The notes below the pieces were generated by a model. It saw nothing but the letters and a program-made list of their open reading frames with translations, searched no databases and had not been told where the DNA came from. Of a DNA stretch of 64,000 bases, positions 9,511-17,730 are shown one piece after another. A program made the translations under genes and the position numbers. Origin of the DNA: Prevotella corporis DSM 18810 = JCM 8529 (GTDB taxonomy: Bacteria > Bacteroidota > Bacteroidia > Bacteroidales > Bacteroidaceae); the NCBI RefSeq assembly GCF_000430525.1, contig NZ_AUME01000008.1, forward strand, positions 1 through 64,000. Direction: 5' to 3'. Each line of letters opens with the position of its first letter. Position 1 is the first letter of the stretch.

Positions 9511-9611
9511 ATTATTACGATGCTGATTACCAAGTGGTTATAGAAACAGGATCGGAATGAGATAATGTGGATAGTGGCGGTGATGTACCGCAGCCGTGGA
9601 GTGTGAAAAAG

Positions 9612-9650
9612 AATCGTCCTCTCTTATCAGAACGGATAAGGAGGACGATT
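9612..9650 (-). terminator. Hairpin terminator for the leftward peptidase transcript
   Basis: AATCGTCCTC (9612-9621) pairs with GAGGACGATT (9641-9650), and an inner CTTATC/GATAAG pair is offset by one bulged base. Read leftward, the stem is followed by CTTTTTC, as in an intrinsic terminator. It lies 235 bp after the peptidase stop. Confidence 0.65.
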
Positions 9651-9884
9651 GTTTATTGAACCATAATAGGGCATTAGCCCGAAAGTCCATCATTCAATAT
9701 TTTGTGACAGTGCTGCTTGTCAGCTCTCATTCGTTTGCCGACGGCTTGTCAGATTTCCCGCTTTGAAGTAGCTCGCTACACACTCGACGGAGCGACTGGC
9801 CATATTCCTGACAATCAAACATGATACGTACAGGCGCTGTTGATTGAGATGGACTTTATCCCCGTAAAGGGAAACTGTCGGCAA

Positions 9885-12032
9885 TTACAAGCCTCTTGCC
9901 TTGAGCAAGCCAGCTGCGTCAGGGGCTTTCAGACCGGTGAAGTCAGAGAAGATGTCGAGCAAGTCCTTGGTGTTGCCCTTGCTCAGAACCTTTGCACGGA
10001 AAGCATCGCCTACACCGCGTGTCAACGCACCGTGTGCTGCGAAGTAATCGGCAATGTTGACTGCGAGAACTTCTGACCAAAGGTAGCTGTAGTAACCTGC
10101 TGCATAGCCACCGCCCCATACGTGGTTGAAGTAAGAGGTTGAGTAGCGTGGTGGAATCTGATTGTTGAGCAATCCGATTTCCTTCAGGGCCTTAGTCTCG
10201 AAGTCCTTGGCCTTGTCGGCTGTTGGCACCTTGTCAGCTGGAAGCATGTGCCATGCCATATCGAGGCAGGTTGCAGCGAGGTTCTCACCGAGTGCGTATG
10301 CTGCCTGGAAGTTGACGGACTTGAGCATCTTGTCGCGCAATTCCGCTGGCATCGGTTGGTTGGTCTTATAGTGCTTTGCGTAGTTGTTGAACACTTCAGG
10401 TATGCTTGCGAACGATTCGTTGAACTGAGACGGCATTTCCACGAAGTCGCGTGCCACTGATGTTCCGCTGAGGGTGTTGTAGTAGCAGTTTGAGAGCATT
10501 CCATGGAGAGCGTGTCCGAACTCATGGAACATGGTGGTCACCTCATCCCATGTAACGAGAGTTGGCTGTCCTTCCGGAGCTTTCGCATAATTGCAGACAT
10601 TGTAGATGACTGGCAACTGGTTGCGCATCTTGCTTTGCTTTGCAAATGGGCTCATCCACGCACCGCCACGCTTTGACGGACGGCGGAAGTAGTCGCAGTA
10701 GAAGAGTGCGAGTGGCTTGCCGTTGACGTCGAAAACTTCGAACACCTTCATGTCAGGATGATAGGTAGGGATGTCCTTGCGCTCCTTGAATGTGAGGCCG
10801 TAAACCTTGTTGGCAGCGTAGAACACACCGTTAACGAGGACGGAGTCAATGTTAAAATAGGGCTTTACCTCATCGTCGGAGAAGTTGTACTGGTCTTTCT
10901 TCATCTTTGCGGAATAGTAGAAGCGATCGTAAGGCTGGAGTTTGAAGTCGGCACCTTGAGTTTTGCGTGCATATTCCTCAATAGCCTTTGTCTCTGCCTC
11001 TGCCTTTGGCTTATATTCCTTGATGAGCTGCTTGAGGAAGGCATAGGTATTGTCGGTGTTCTTTGCCATTGCGTTGTCGAGCGAGTAGGAAGCGTAGTTC
11101 TTATAGCCCATGAGCTCTGCCTTTTCGGCACGCAATTTCGCAATTTCGGCTACGAATGGGAAAGTGTTGAACTCGCCAGTGCCGTCGGTGCGGTGAATGG
11201 ATGCGTTGAAAACACGTTCGCGCAGCTGACGGTTGTCGAGACTTGCGAGAATGGGTTGTTGTGTTGTATTGGTGATAACAATGCAATAGGGTGCTTTTCC
11301 GCCACGACTCTCAGCGTCTTTCTTGCACTGAGCGATGTCAGCGTTGCTGAGTCCTGCGAGTTCCTTGACGTCATTGACCCACACTGTTGCGGCAGCAGCG
11401 GCCTTTGGTAACATATTGCCGAAATCTTGCTGAAGCACCGCCAGACGTTTGTTGATTTGCACCATGCGGTCCATCTTGTCTTTCGGCAGCAAAGCTCCTG
11501 AACGGACGAAGCCTTTGTACATCTCTTCAAGCAATTTCTTATCCTCGCCCTTGAGAGAGTTAAGCTCATGGTCGTAAACATATTTGACACGGTCGAAGAA
11601 TTTCTTATTAAAGTTGACCTCATTGTCAAAGTCTGTCAACAATGGGATAGCTTCCTTCTCGGCAGCCTCTATCTCTGGCGACTTGTTGGCTTCGGTCACG
11701 CCGAAGAACACGTTGGTAACACGATTGAGCAGCTGACCGCTCTTCTCGTAAGCCAATATGGTATTCTCGAATGTTGGTTTCTGTTTGTTCTCAACGATTC
11801 GCTTAATTTCGGCGCGTTGCTCAGCTATTCCGGCCTTGATGGCTGGCAAATAGTGCGAGTCCTTGATCTTACTGAAATCGGGAGCTCCGTATGGCAATGG
11901 GCTTTTCTGCATGAGCGGATTGGAATACATTGATTTTCCTTTCTTTTTAGGGCTTCCTATAGCAGCGCTTGCCACCGTTACGGCACACGCAAGACCTACC
12001 ATGAGAAACGTTCTCTTGAAATTAGTTTTCAT
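9885..12032 (-). CDS. dcp: M3-family zinc metallopeptidase (peptidyl-dipeptidase Dcp type)
   Basis: This 715-residue protein matches the full length of the Dcp/oligopeptidase A family. An N-terminal signal peptide (hydrophobic segment about residues 8-24) suggests export to the periplasm. The zinc site HEFGH is at 503-507 within TMFHEFGHALHGML, and the downstream Glu-containing helix and the late YAAGYYSYLWSEVLA segment near the substrate-binding tyrosines are present. The family removes dipeptides or cleaves short oligopeptides, so it probably completes peptide breakdown for a peptide-using organism. It is a single-gene unit facing the IS remnant, with a terminator at 9612-9650. Confidence 0.93.
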   Translation of the reverse strand: MKTNFKRTFLMVGLACAVTVASAAIGSPKKKGKSMYSNPLMQKSPLPYGAPDFSKIKDSHYLPAIKAGIAEQRAEIKRIVENKQKPTFENTILAYEKSGQLLNRVTNVFFGVTEANKSPEIEAAEKEAIPLLTDFDNEVNFNKKFFDRVKYVYDHELNSLKGEDKKLLEEMYKGFVRSGALLPKDKMDRMVQINKRLAVLQQDFGNMLPKAAAAATVWVNDVKELAGLSNADIAQCKKDAESRGGKAPYCIVITNTTQQPILASLDNRQLRERVFNASIHRTDGTGEFNTFPFVAEIAKLRAEKAELMGYKNYASYSLDNAMAKNTDNTYAFLKQLIKEYKPKAEAETKAIEEYARKTQGADFKLQPYDRFYYSAKMKKDQYNFSDDEVKPYFNIDSVLVNGVFYAANKVYGLTFKERKDIPTYHPDMKVFEVFDVNGKPLALFYCDYFRRPSKRGGAWMSPFAKQSKMRNQLPVIYNVCNYAKAPEGQPTLVTWDEVTTMFHEFGHALHGMLSNCYYNTLSGTSVARDFVEMPSQFNESFASIPEVFNNYAKHYKTNQPMPAELRDKMLKSVNFQAAYALGENLAATCLDMAWHMLPADKVPTADKAKDFETKALKEIGLLNNQIPPRYSTSYFNHVWGGGYAAGYYSYLWSEVLAVNIADYFAAHGALTRGVGDAFRAKVLSKGNTKDLLDIFSDFTGLKAPDAAGLLKARGL

Positions 12033-12359
12033 AAGTTGTCTGTTTTATTTTGATTAGATATATTCTGTGGAATTCAGGTAGATGACCTCAGATATTAGAT
12101 TTATTCTGGCTATTGTTGCCAATGTGTTAGCAAAAATAAGCATAAAATCTGTGAACAACTAAGTTTCGATGATTTTTAATTAAAAATGAAGGCACATAAT
12201 TGACAATCTTACTTGTCGCACTCGATGTCCGAATATCGCCCCGTGTCCCTCCGAGTTGACGGAACGGGTTGACGGGCGACAAAGGTCTGTTGTGCGGTTG
12301 ATGCCCCACGATGGTGTCGTGAGGCAAGGTTCTAATGAAGTTTGTCGGCTTATTGCCAC
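12033..12359. other. 327-bp gap with the probable leader of the peptidase gene
   Basis: On the minus strand TATTTTTG (12138-12131) fits the Bacteroidetes -7 box and would give a leader of about 90 nt for the peptidase; no good -33 box is placed correctly. The rest is GC-richer sequence without a convincing ORF. Confidence 0.35.
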
Positions 12360-13040
12360 TTACTTGCGAGCCTTACAGCAGCGTTTGCCCTTTCCGCATG
12401 ATTCAACCTTGTACTTCTCAAACTGTTGGGCATCAAGAATCTGTTTCAGTTCATTCTCGTAAGCCTCGTGCTGAGCTTTGCAAATTTCCATCTGTTTCTT
12501 GCAAACTTCCATGTCTTTCTTGCAAGTATTCATGTCTTTCTTACAAGTATTCATATCTTTCTTGCAAGCATTCATATCTTTCTTGCAAGCATTCATCGAC
12601 TTGCAAGTTGCTTTCTTGCATTCCTTTTTTTTGCAGTCATTGGCGCATTTACCACCTTTCTTGCAACAGTTCTTGGAACATTTCTGGCCCGCCTTGCAGC
12701 ATTTCTCTTCGCCTTTGCCGCACTTTTCTTCACATGCCTTGTCCTTCGTCTGTGTCATTGTTGGACGACAATGGCCAAAAGACTGTGGGCTGCATGCCAC
12801 TTCTTCGTATTTTTTGTTGAGATTGAGTACCTTTTCTTCCTGTTGATCACTTAGGTTGAGCACTTCTTTCATGTGCTTTGTCAGGTCTGCCGGAGTCGTT
12901 TTCTTGACTTGTCCGTGAACACATTGCTTTGTAGTACATGTGTTTTGCCTGTCTTTACCTGTGTTACCGTTTTGAGCTGATGCAGTTCCAACTGCCATCA
13001 AGCCAGCTGCCATGAGGCAGAGTGTAAATTTTTTCATCAT
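12360..13040 (-). CDS. Secreted Cys/Lys-rich protein with heptad CKKDMNx repeats
   Basis: This 226-residue protein has a clear signal peptide (MMKKFTLCLMAAGLMAVGTASA). Residues about 55-80 (PADLTKHMKEVLNLSDQQEEKVLNL) and the C-terminal EAYENELKQILDAQQFEKYK look like the helical LTxxQ-type segments of small periplasmic Spy/DUF4890-like proteins. Between them lies an unusual stretch with pairs CC, KxC and five or six copies of a 7-residue repeat (NACKKDM, NTCKKDM, EVCKKQM), i.e. 21-bp tandem DNA repeats. The mature protein holds about 24 cysteines in just over 200 residues and is very basic. Metal binding, thiol buffering or a disulfide-linked structure are possible; the sequence alone does not choose. 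I know no characterised homologue. Confidence 0.8.
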   Translation of the reverse strand: MMKKFTLCLMAAGLMAVGTASAQNGNTGKDRQNTCTTKQCVHGQVKKTTPADLTKHMKEVLNLSDQQEEKVLNLNKKYEEVACSPQSFGHCRPTMTQTKDKACEEKCGKGEEKCCKAGQKCSKNCCKKGGKCANDCKKKECKKATCKSMNACKKDMNACKKDMNTCKKDMNTCKKDMEVCKKQMEICKAQHEAYENELKQILDAQQFEKYKVESCGKGKRCCKARK

Positions 13041-13149
13041 TATACTTGTCTATTTAATTTTTATAAATATGCTATTTTGATGCAATTCGGTGGCAAAAGT
13101 TTAATTCACCAATCATCCGTTCTTCGATTTTTCTCATCGAGCGAGTGGC

Positions 13150-13575
13150 TCATTTATCGGCATCGTCACCTTTATATATAAGGGCTGTTCTGATCCTGTT
13201 GCGCCAAACCCACAGTTGCAGCCCCAAATTGTCGAAGTCGTAAACATGCTGATTCTGTCCCTTTCCGTTGTTTTGCGGCACATAGACTGTGTCCTCGTCG
13301 TTCGGACTCTCACCAACCATTGTCACAAAGTCATCAAAGCTCATCTTCAAGAGATCTTTCCCCTCGTAGAGGCATTCCTTCCATGGGAAGATGGTGTTCA
13401 CAATGCCTTTCTCGCACCAGAGTTCGACACCTTCTTGCTCAAATACGTAGCACTCGTAGCTGAAGGATTCTTCCTCGTAGATATCCATGTGGTGGGGCAT
13501 TTGTTTATATTCGTCAATGCTTGCGCCCAGTTTGAATTCGCCGTATCTTGTGTTAAGTATCAATTCTCTTTTCAT
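13150..13575 (-). CDS. Hypothetical protein, 141 aa
   Basis: An intact frame with an acidic product (RYGEFKLGASIDEYKQMPHHMD, then FEQEGVELWCEKGIVNTIFPWKEC and LQLWVWRNRIRTALIYK). There is no signal peptide or membrane segment. The alternating beta-strand pattern and aromatic residues suggest a small cytosolic alpha/beta protein; it loosely recalls immunity-type or SMI1/KNR4-neighbour proteins, but I do not recognise a family. A -7 box TATATTTG lies on the minus strand at 13616-13609, about 35 bp upstream of the ATG, which supports expression from its own promoter. Confidence 0.65.
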   Translation of the reverse strand: MKRELILNTRYGEFKLGASIDEYKQMPHHMDIYEEESFSYECYVFEQEGVELWCEKGIVNTIFPWKECLYEGKDLLKMSFDDFVTMVGESPNDEDTVYVPQNNGKGQNQHVYDFDNLGLQLWVWRNRIRTALIYKGDDADK

Positions 13576-14233
13576 GTCATCCTCCTTTTGCCAATAATTT
13601 CTTTAGTGCAAATATAGCTTTTTCCTGACAACTCGCCGAAAGATTAATAGCTTTTAACGCATGAAAGTGAACGGATGTGAATGCAATGAGTCCATACCAG
13701 AGTGCGATTGCCGGCCTGAATGGCGACCGCCAACAATACAAAAGCGCACACCCTGAGGTCTGCGCTTTGTAGATGATTGAGCCGAAGCTCGTTCTCTCTT
13801 GCTTGATTGCTGGGTTGCGCCTCACGGCGTTTCCCATAATCTTGCATCATTTGTTATCCTTTATCAATCTTTCACTTACCTTGACTTATACTTTTCCTGA
13901 AAAAATCTTTACCTAAACCTTAAAAACTAAAAACTGAATTTATTACTATTAAACTATAAAATCAACTATTAATTTAAACTATCTATTATCCATTCTGTCT
14001 TTGCGACGTTGCAAATGTACAACGCTTTGGCATCGGCACAATGAAAATTGATGTTTTTTGCTCAAAAGAGGTTCTTTTCTTGATGCAAATCAAGTGAGCA
14101 ACGGCTGCAGCTAAATGGAGTTCGCAATATGACAAATAAATCCTCCCAATCGGATAAAGACATTGTTTCGTCTTCCGACACCAATGATGTCAGATTGCAG
14201 TTTCGGACGATTCCGCCACCAGCCGCTTCACCA
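13576..14233. other. 658-bp gap with a conserved-looking GC-rich core
   Basis: The segment from about 13640 to 13850 is GC-rich, with an AT-rich run following it to 14030. Short overlapping ORFs exist on the minus strand (13577-13837 and 13644-13850), but their products are rich in Cys, Trp and Arg and do not look like real proteins. I recall very similar spurious ORFs from other Bacteroidales genomes, which would fit a repeated non-coding element or small RNA; this is memory, not proof. A strong hairpin lies at 13741-13768. Confidence 0.4.
13741..13768. terminator. Strong hairpin inside the 13.6-13.85 kb element
   Basis: AAAGCGCA (13741-13748) pairs with TGCGCTTT (13761-13768), and an inner ACC/GGT pair closes a CTGA loop with one C-C mismatch. 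The A-rich and T-rich outer ends make it usable as a terminator in both directions. Confidence 0.55.
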
Positions 14234-14527
14234 TCAGCAGCCCGTTCCGTCCAAATTGCACGATGCACCTTCAGGAGTATCCTCTAAAACCACATCGTCT
14301 ATCGAAAAACTGACCGTTCCATCGTCAAGCACAAAACAGGGAATGCCCACGTAGCCATGAGCTCTTGCGTCGTCAAAGGCAGGGTTGCTGTCGCGCAAGG
14401 TCAGAAACTGCTTGAGGTTTCTCACGTGTTCGCCGATGTCTATCAACTCATAATTCGGATTTCCAGCCAACTGAGCCTTCACCTGCGTACAATCGGGACA
14501 GGTGGACATTACAAATACTTTTGTCAT
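14234..14527 (-). CDS. Glutaredoxin-related protein
   Basis: This 97-residue thioredoxin-fold protein has a CPDC redox motif (Cys10, Cys13) directly after the first strand (VFVMSTCPDCTQVKAQL). A later VGIPCFVLDDG holds the cis-Pro characteristic of the fold, followed by the strand DGTVSFSIDD. It ends in DGTGC with an extra C-terminal cysteine. Its role is thiol-disulfide exchange or a glutaredoxin-like metal/FeS function in the cytosol. It is transcribed leftward just after the DMT transporter gene (92 bp gap), possibly with it. Confidence 0.85.
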   Translation of the reverse strand: MTKVFVMSTCPDCTQVKAQLAGNPNYELIDIGEHVRNLKQFLTLRDSNPAFDDARAHGYVGIPCFVLDDGTVSFSIDDVVLEDTPEGASCNLDGTGC

Positions 14528-14618
14528 AGTCTTGATGATTTAAAATTATTCTTTTCCGTCGTAGCTGATTTCTGATAACATCGAACCAGTCATTGACAGA
14601 GAACGCACCTACTGCACA

Positions 14619-15569
14619 TCAGAGCAGGAAGAACAGCGACACACCGATGACCGAAATAACGGCACCGACTACACCCTTGAGCGTAATCTTCTCGTGGAAC
14701 AGATAGTAGGATGGCAACAGAATCATGATAGGACTCGTGGCCATCAGCGTACTTGCTATGCCGGCATCGGTATAGTGACCCGCCATCAGCGAGAAGCTCA
14801 CACCGAGGAACGGTCCTGAGAACACGGCTATGAGCAAAGCCCACATGCCTTTTTTGTTGTGCACACTCTGCGCCCAACGTTTGCCGTCGCCCTTGAGTAT
14901 CAGCCAAATGCCATAGCAGACCAGACCGGCGATGCAGCGAATGAGGTTGGCACTGAACGACATATAGTTCTCCATGCCCTTCCATGCCTCAGCCGACACT
15001 GCTGCTTGCACATCGGCGCGATAATACTCCTGACCGATGAGGCTCAACACGTAGCCCAATCCTTGTCCCAAACCTGCGCCAATGCCGAACAAGACGCCTT
15101 TCAACGGCAGTTGCAACGACACTTTGTGCTTGCCGTCGCCCTTGCTGAGCACCGAAATGGCTATACCTGACATGGTGACAACCATCGCTATGACACTGTT
15201 GAGACTCATCACCTGTCCCATCATCGCCCATGCCGAGATGGCCGTGAACATAGGGGCGAGCGTCATGAAGAGCTGCCCGTAGCGAGAACCGATGCTGATG
15301 TAGCTATTGAACAGGCACCAGTCGCCGAAAAAATAGCCCACCACGCCAGACAATAGCAACCACACCCAACTCTCAAAATGGGCGTGAACGGGGAATGCCT
15401 CGCCAGTAAACCACCACATCATCAACAGCGACAGCAACAACGCAAGGCCCATTCGCCAGACGTTTGTTACAACAATGCCAAGCCGTTTACTTGCCACTTC
15501 GCACGACATGGCTGCAATCGTCCACGAAAAAGCTACTCCCAACGATATTATCTCACCTAAATACTGCAT
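14619..15569 (-). CDS. EamA/DMT-superfamily transporter
   Basis: A 316-residue, very hydrophobic protein with about ten membrane segments arranged as two EamA halves (the first from ISLGVAFSWTIAAMSCEV, the second from LFGIGAGLGQGLGYVLS). The last segment, TLKGVVGAVISVIGVSLFFLL, ends the protein as usual for the family. DMT transporters export or import small metabolites; no substrate can be assigned. Leftward, followed by the glutaredoxin-like gene. A possible minus-strand -7 box TAATTTTG lies at 15640-15633. Confidence 0.88.
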   Translation of the reverse strand: MQYLGEIISLGVAFSWTIAAMSCEVASKRLGIVVTNVWRMGLALLLSLLMMWWFTGEAFPVHAHFESWVWLLLSGVVGYFFGDWCLFNSYISIGSRYGQLFMTLAPMFTAISAWAMMGQVMSLNSVIAMVVTMSGIAISVLSKGDGKHKVSLQLPLKGVLFGIGAGLGQGLGYVLSLIGQEYYRADVQAAVSAEAWKGMENYMSFSANLIRCIAGLVCYGIWLILKGDGKRWAQSVHNKKGMWALLIAVFSGPFLGVSFSLMAGHYTDAGIASTLMATSPIMILLPSYYLFHEKITLKGVVGAVISVIGVSLFFLL

Positions 15570-16063
15570 TTCCTTACAATAAAAACAACGTCATGTCGGA
15601 ACATTTCCGGCAATGATACTAAAAATACGGTGCAAAATTATAATAATTATTTGAAACTCATCGCAAATCGTTGAATTTTTATTGCCAACTGGCGCTCTTT
15701 CATAATCTTGCCCCCGCTTTTGACAAGGCGGTGGGTAGGATGAAGGGCAGGCTACTCCTATGGTGCATATAGGGTGAGAAAGGAACCCGATGGGCAAATA
15801 AAAAATCATTACAAGTAAAGATTTTTCAACCTTGTTGGTAACTTATTGATAATCTACGCATTAGGTAATGCACGACAAAAGATGAGCAATGGCAATGCAA
15901 AAGCTCACCAATGGCCGTGCAAAAGCTCACCTTTTACCGACTGAAAGGTGCGGTTTGGGAGTGTGGTTGCGAAAACTTTTGACAAAAATGGGTGACCATA
16001 CTTGTCGGAGAGCCTTAACGCCGACGGGCGGACACTTGACGGAGGGCCGCCCTTCAGCACCAC
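15570..16063. other. 494-bp gap between yqeY and the DMT transporter
   Basis: Holds the 22-bp repeat array B and the leader of the transporter gene. No coding potential is convincing; the ORFs here have unlikely composition. Confidence 0.6.
15878..15965. repeat. 22-bp palindromic repeat array, locus B (4 units, mixed core orientation)
   Basis: AAAG boxes stand at 15878, 15900, 15922 and 15944, strictly 22 bp apart. The first (GATGAGC) and last (GGTGCGG) cores read forward; the middle two are reversed (GCTCACC). The grid is kept although the core flips. The array begins about 100 bp after the 3' end of yqeY. Confidence 0.88.
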
Positions 16064-16498
16064 TTAGAGCAGTCCGCGCACAATGCCGGCCAGCGCCTTG
16101 CCATCGGCCATCGGCAGGCGGGTCTTCACTTCCTTGATGACCATGCCCATGTTGGCTGCCGGATTGGCTGCGATAATCTCACGTGCGCAAGCCGTCATCT
16201 CCTCATCGGTGGGCACAGCGGGCAGATACTGGCTGATGATGTCGAGTTCTTTCTGCTCCTTCTCAGCCAGTTCGGTGCGGTTGGCCTTGGTGTATTGCTC
16301 GATGGCGTCATGCCGTTGGGCCACCATCTTCTTGAGAATCGACATTTCCTTTTCCTCGTCCATTTCCTTTCCCGCACCTTCTTTTGAGGTTCTGTATTTC
16401 AGGAACTCGGTCTTTATCAGGCGCAGCACGTCTCTTTTCTCTGTCTCGTGAGCTTTCATCGCCTCGCGGATCAGCTCGTCAATGTTAGAATTAATCAT
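16064..16498 (-). CDS. GatB/YqeY domain-containing protein
   Basis: A 144-residue single-domain YqeY protein with the N-terminal helical part (ELIREAMKAHETEKRDVLRLIKTE) and the C-terminal tRNA-binding-like helix bundle (YLPAVPTDEEMTACAREII, MGMVIKEVKTRLPMADGKALAGIVRGLL). Length and layout are those of the family. It resembles the tail domain of GatB, which contacts tRNA in amidotransferases; the stand-alone protein has no settled function. A minus-strand -7 box TATCTTTG lies at 16570-16563. Confidence 0.92.
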   Translation of the reverse strand: MINSNIDELIREAMKAHETEKRDVLRLIKTEFLKYRTSKEGAGKEMDEEKEMSILKKMVAQRHDAIEQYTKANRTELAEKEQKELDIISQYLPAVPTDEEMTACAREIIAANPAANMGMVIKEVKTRLPMADGKALAGIVRGLL

Positions 16499-16670
16499 TT
16501 TGCAGTGCTTTTAATTTGATGTTGAATGGTTTCCGTCTCATATCGACGGCTTATTTTCTATGCAAAGATAGCGATTTTCTGTGAGGAATCGACATGAATG
16601 GCTGACGGAATTGCCTACAAAATGAAAATCATGCGGGGCAGTGGCATTGTTTTCTGCATGGAAATAATGA

Positions 16671-16699
16671 TTGGAAACAGAAAAATATATGTATCTTTG
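16671..16699 (+). promoter_or_regulatory. Promoter of the ZIP transporter gene
   Basis: The -7 box TATCTTTG (16692-16699) is preceded by TTGG at 16671-16674, giving close to the usual Bacteroidetes spacing. The leader would be about 75-80 nt. Confidence 0.55.
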
Positions 16700-16782
16700 C
16701 AACCGATAACTGATGTTTTGGATTTCGATAACTGATGGTTCGGACGGTGTCCGAATCATGATTTGATAAGAGTTTTTCTACA

Positions 16783-17562
16783 ATGAACGGAACTATCATA
16801 GGACTTCTCATCCCCCTTATGGGGACGGTACTCGGCTCTGCCTTCGTGTTTTTCATGCGGAAGGAAATGCCTGAGCAACTGCAAAAGGCACTTCTGGGAT
16901 TCGCCTCCGGAGTGATGGTGGCGGCATCGGTATGGTCGTTGCTCATCCCGTCGATGGATATGTGGAACGATGCTGGCAGACTGCGCATCATACCAGCCCT
17001 TGTGGGCTTCCTTGCCGGAATAGCCTTCTTGCTTTTCATCGACTTCATCACACCGCACCTTCACCTTGGGAGCAACACTCCGGAAGGACCGAAGACTCAT
17101 TTGAGCCGAACGGCCATGCTTACCTTCGCCGTGACGATACACAATCTGCCCGAAGGAATGGCTGTGGGAGTGGTGCTGGCTGGCGCCATGCAGACGGGGA
17201 GCACCATTACCACTGCCGCCGCACTGGCAATGGCGGTCGGTATCGCCATACAGAACATACCTGAGGGCGCCATCATATCGATGCCAATGTGCGAAGCCGG
17301 CAACTCGAAGCTGAAATCGTTTATCATCGGCTCGCTCAGTGGTGTGGTTGAGCCCATCGGGGGCATACTCGTCATCCTCCTGGCGGGCATCATCAATCCG
17401 GCCCTACCCTATCTGTTGAGCTTCGCTGCCGGTGCCATGTTCTACGTAGTGGTCGAGGAACTCATCCCCGAAGCCTCGGAAGGAAACCACTCCAACTTAT
17501 CAACCATCGGGTTTGCACTGGGCTTCGCCCTCATGATGACGCTCGATGTCGTGACGGGATAG
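16783..17562 (+). CDS. ZIP-family divalent metal transporter
   Basis: This 259-residue membrane protein has eight predicted helices. It carries the two signature helices of ZIP proteins of the GufA/ZupT type: HNLPEGMAVGV in helix 4 and QNIPEGAIISMP in helix 5, whose His, Asn, Glu and Gln residues form the metal path. The short loop between helices 3 and 4 contains HLHLG, a likely metal-binding stretch. Zinc, iron or manganese uptake is expected. It is a monocistronic rightward unit between leftward genes, ended by the hairpin at 17637-17666. Confidence 0.92.
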   Translation: MNGTIIGLLIPLMGTVLGSAFVFFMRKEMPEQLQKALLGFASGVMVAASVWSLLIPSMDMWNDAGRLRIIPALVGFLAGIAFLLFIDFITPHLHLGSNTPEGPKTHLSRTAMLTFAVTIHNLPEGMAVGVVLAGAMQTGSTITTAAALAMAVGIAIQNIPEGAIISMPMCEAGNSKLKSFIIGSLSGVVEPIGGILVILLAGIINPALPYLLSFAAGAMFYVVVEELIPEASEGNHSNLSTIGFALGFALMMTLDVVTG

Positions 17563-17636
17563 GAGCAACGGTGACGGACTGGCTGGCACGACGGTGGCAA
17601 ACTGATAGGCTGTTGATGGCAAACCATTAAACAACA

Positions 17637-17666
17637 AAGGTCGCATGACAACCGTCATGCGACCTT
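17637..17666. terminator. Perfect 13-bp hairpin between the convergent ZIP and glmM genes
   Basis: AAGGTCGCATGAC (17637-17649) pairs with GTCATGCGACCTT (17654-17666) around AACC. A-rich sequence precedes it and ATTATAATT follows, so it can serve both converging transcripts. Confidence 0.85.
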
Positions 17667-17693
17667 ATTATAATTAAATGTAAGGGCTTCAGC

Positions 17694-17718
17694 TGGCCAA
17701 ACCAGTGGGGTTTGGCCA
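17694..17718. terminator. Second hairpin, next to the glmM stop
   Basis: TGGCCAAACC (17694-17703) pairs perfectly with GGTTTGGCCA (17709-17718) over a 5-nt loop, 13 bp beyond the glmM stop. No T-run, so it may protect the 3' end of the mRNA rather than terminate. Confidence 0.6.
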
Positions 17719-17730
17719 TTCTGCACTATC

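Larger units (their letters stand above)
9137..9884. other. 748-bp gap without a supported gene
   Basis: Besides the 9-bp inverted repeat, the 22-bp repeat array (9445-9510) and the terminator hairpin (9612-9650), I see no coding potential here. The part up to about 9440 is AT-rich and may contain the remaining right flank of the IS element. The part from 9650 to 9884 is the 3' flank of the peptidase gene. Confidence 0.6.

Noticed and set aside
10758..11411. 217-codon rightward ORF rich in Val, Leu and Cys
   Set aside because: A mirror frame of the M3 peptidase gene, which has full-length family similarity on the other strand.
13577..13837. 86-codon leftward ORF
   Set aside because: Composition (Cys, Trp, Arg) and overlap with another equally long frame suggest a spurious ORF over a non-coding element; described as a possible RNA or repeat instead.
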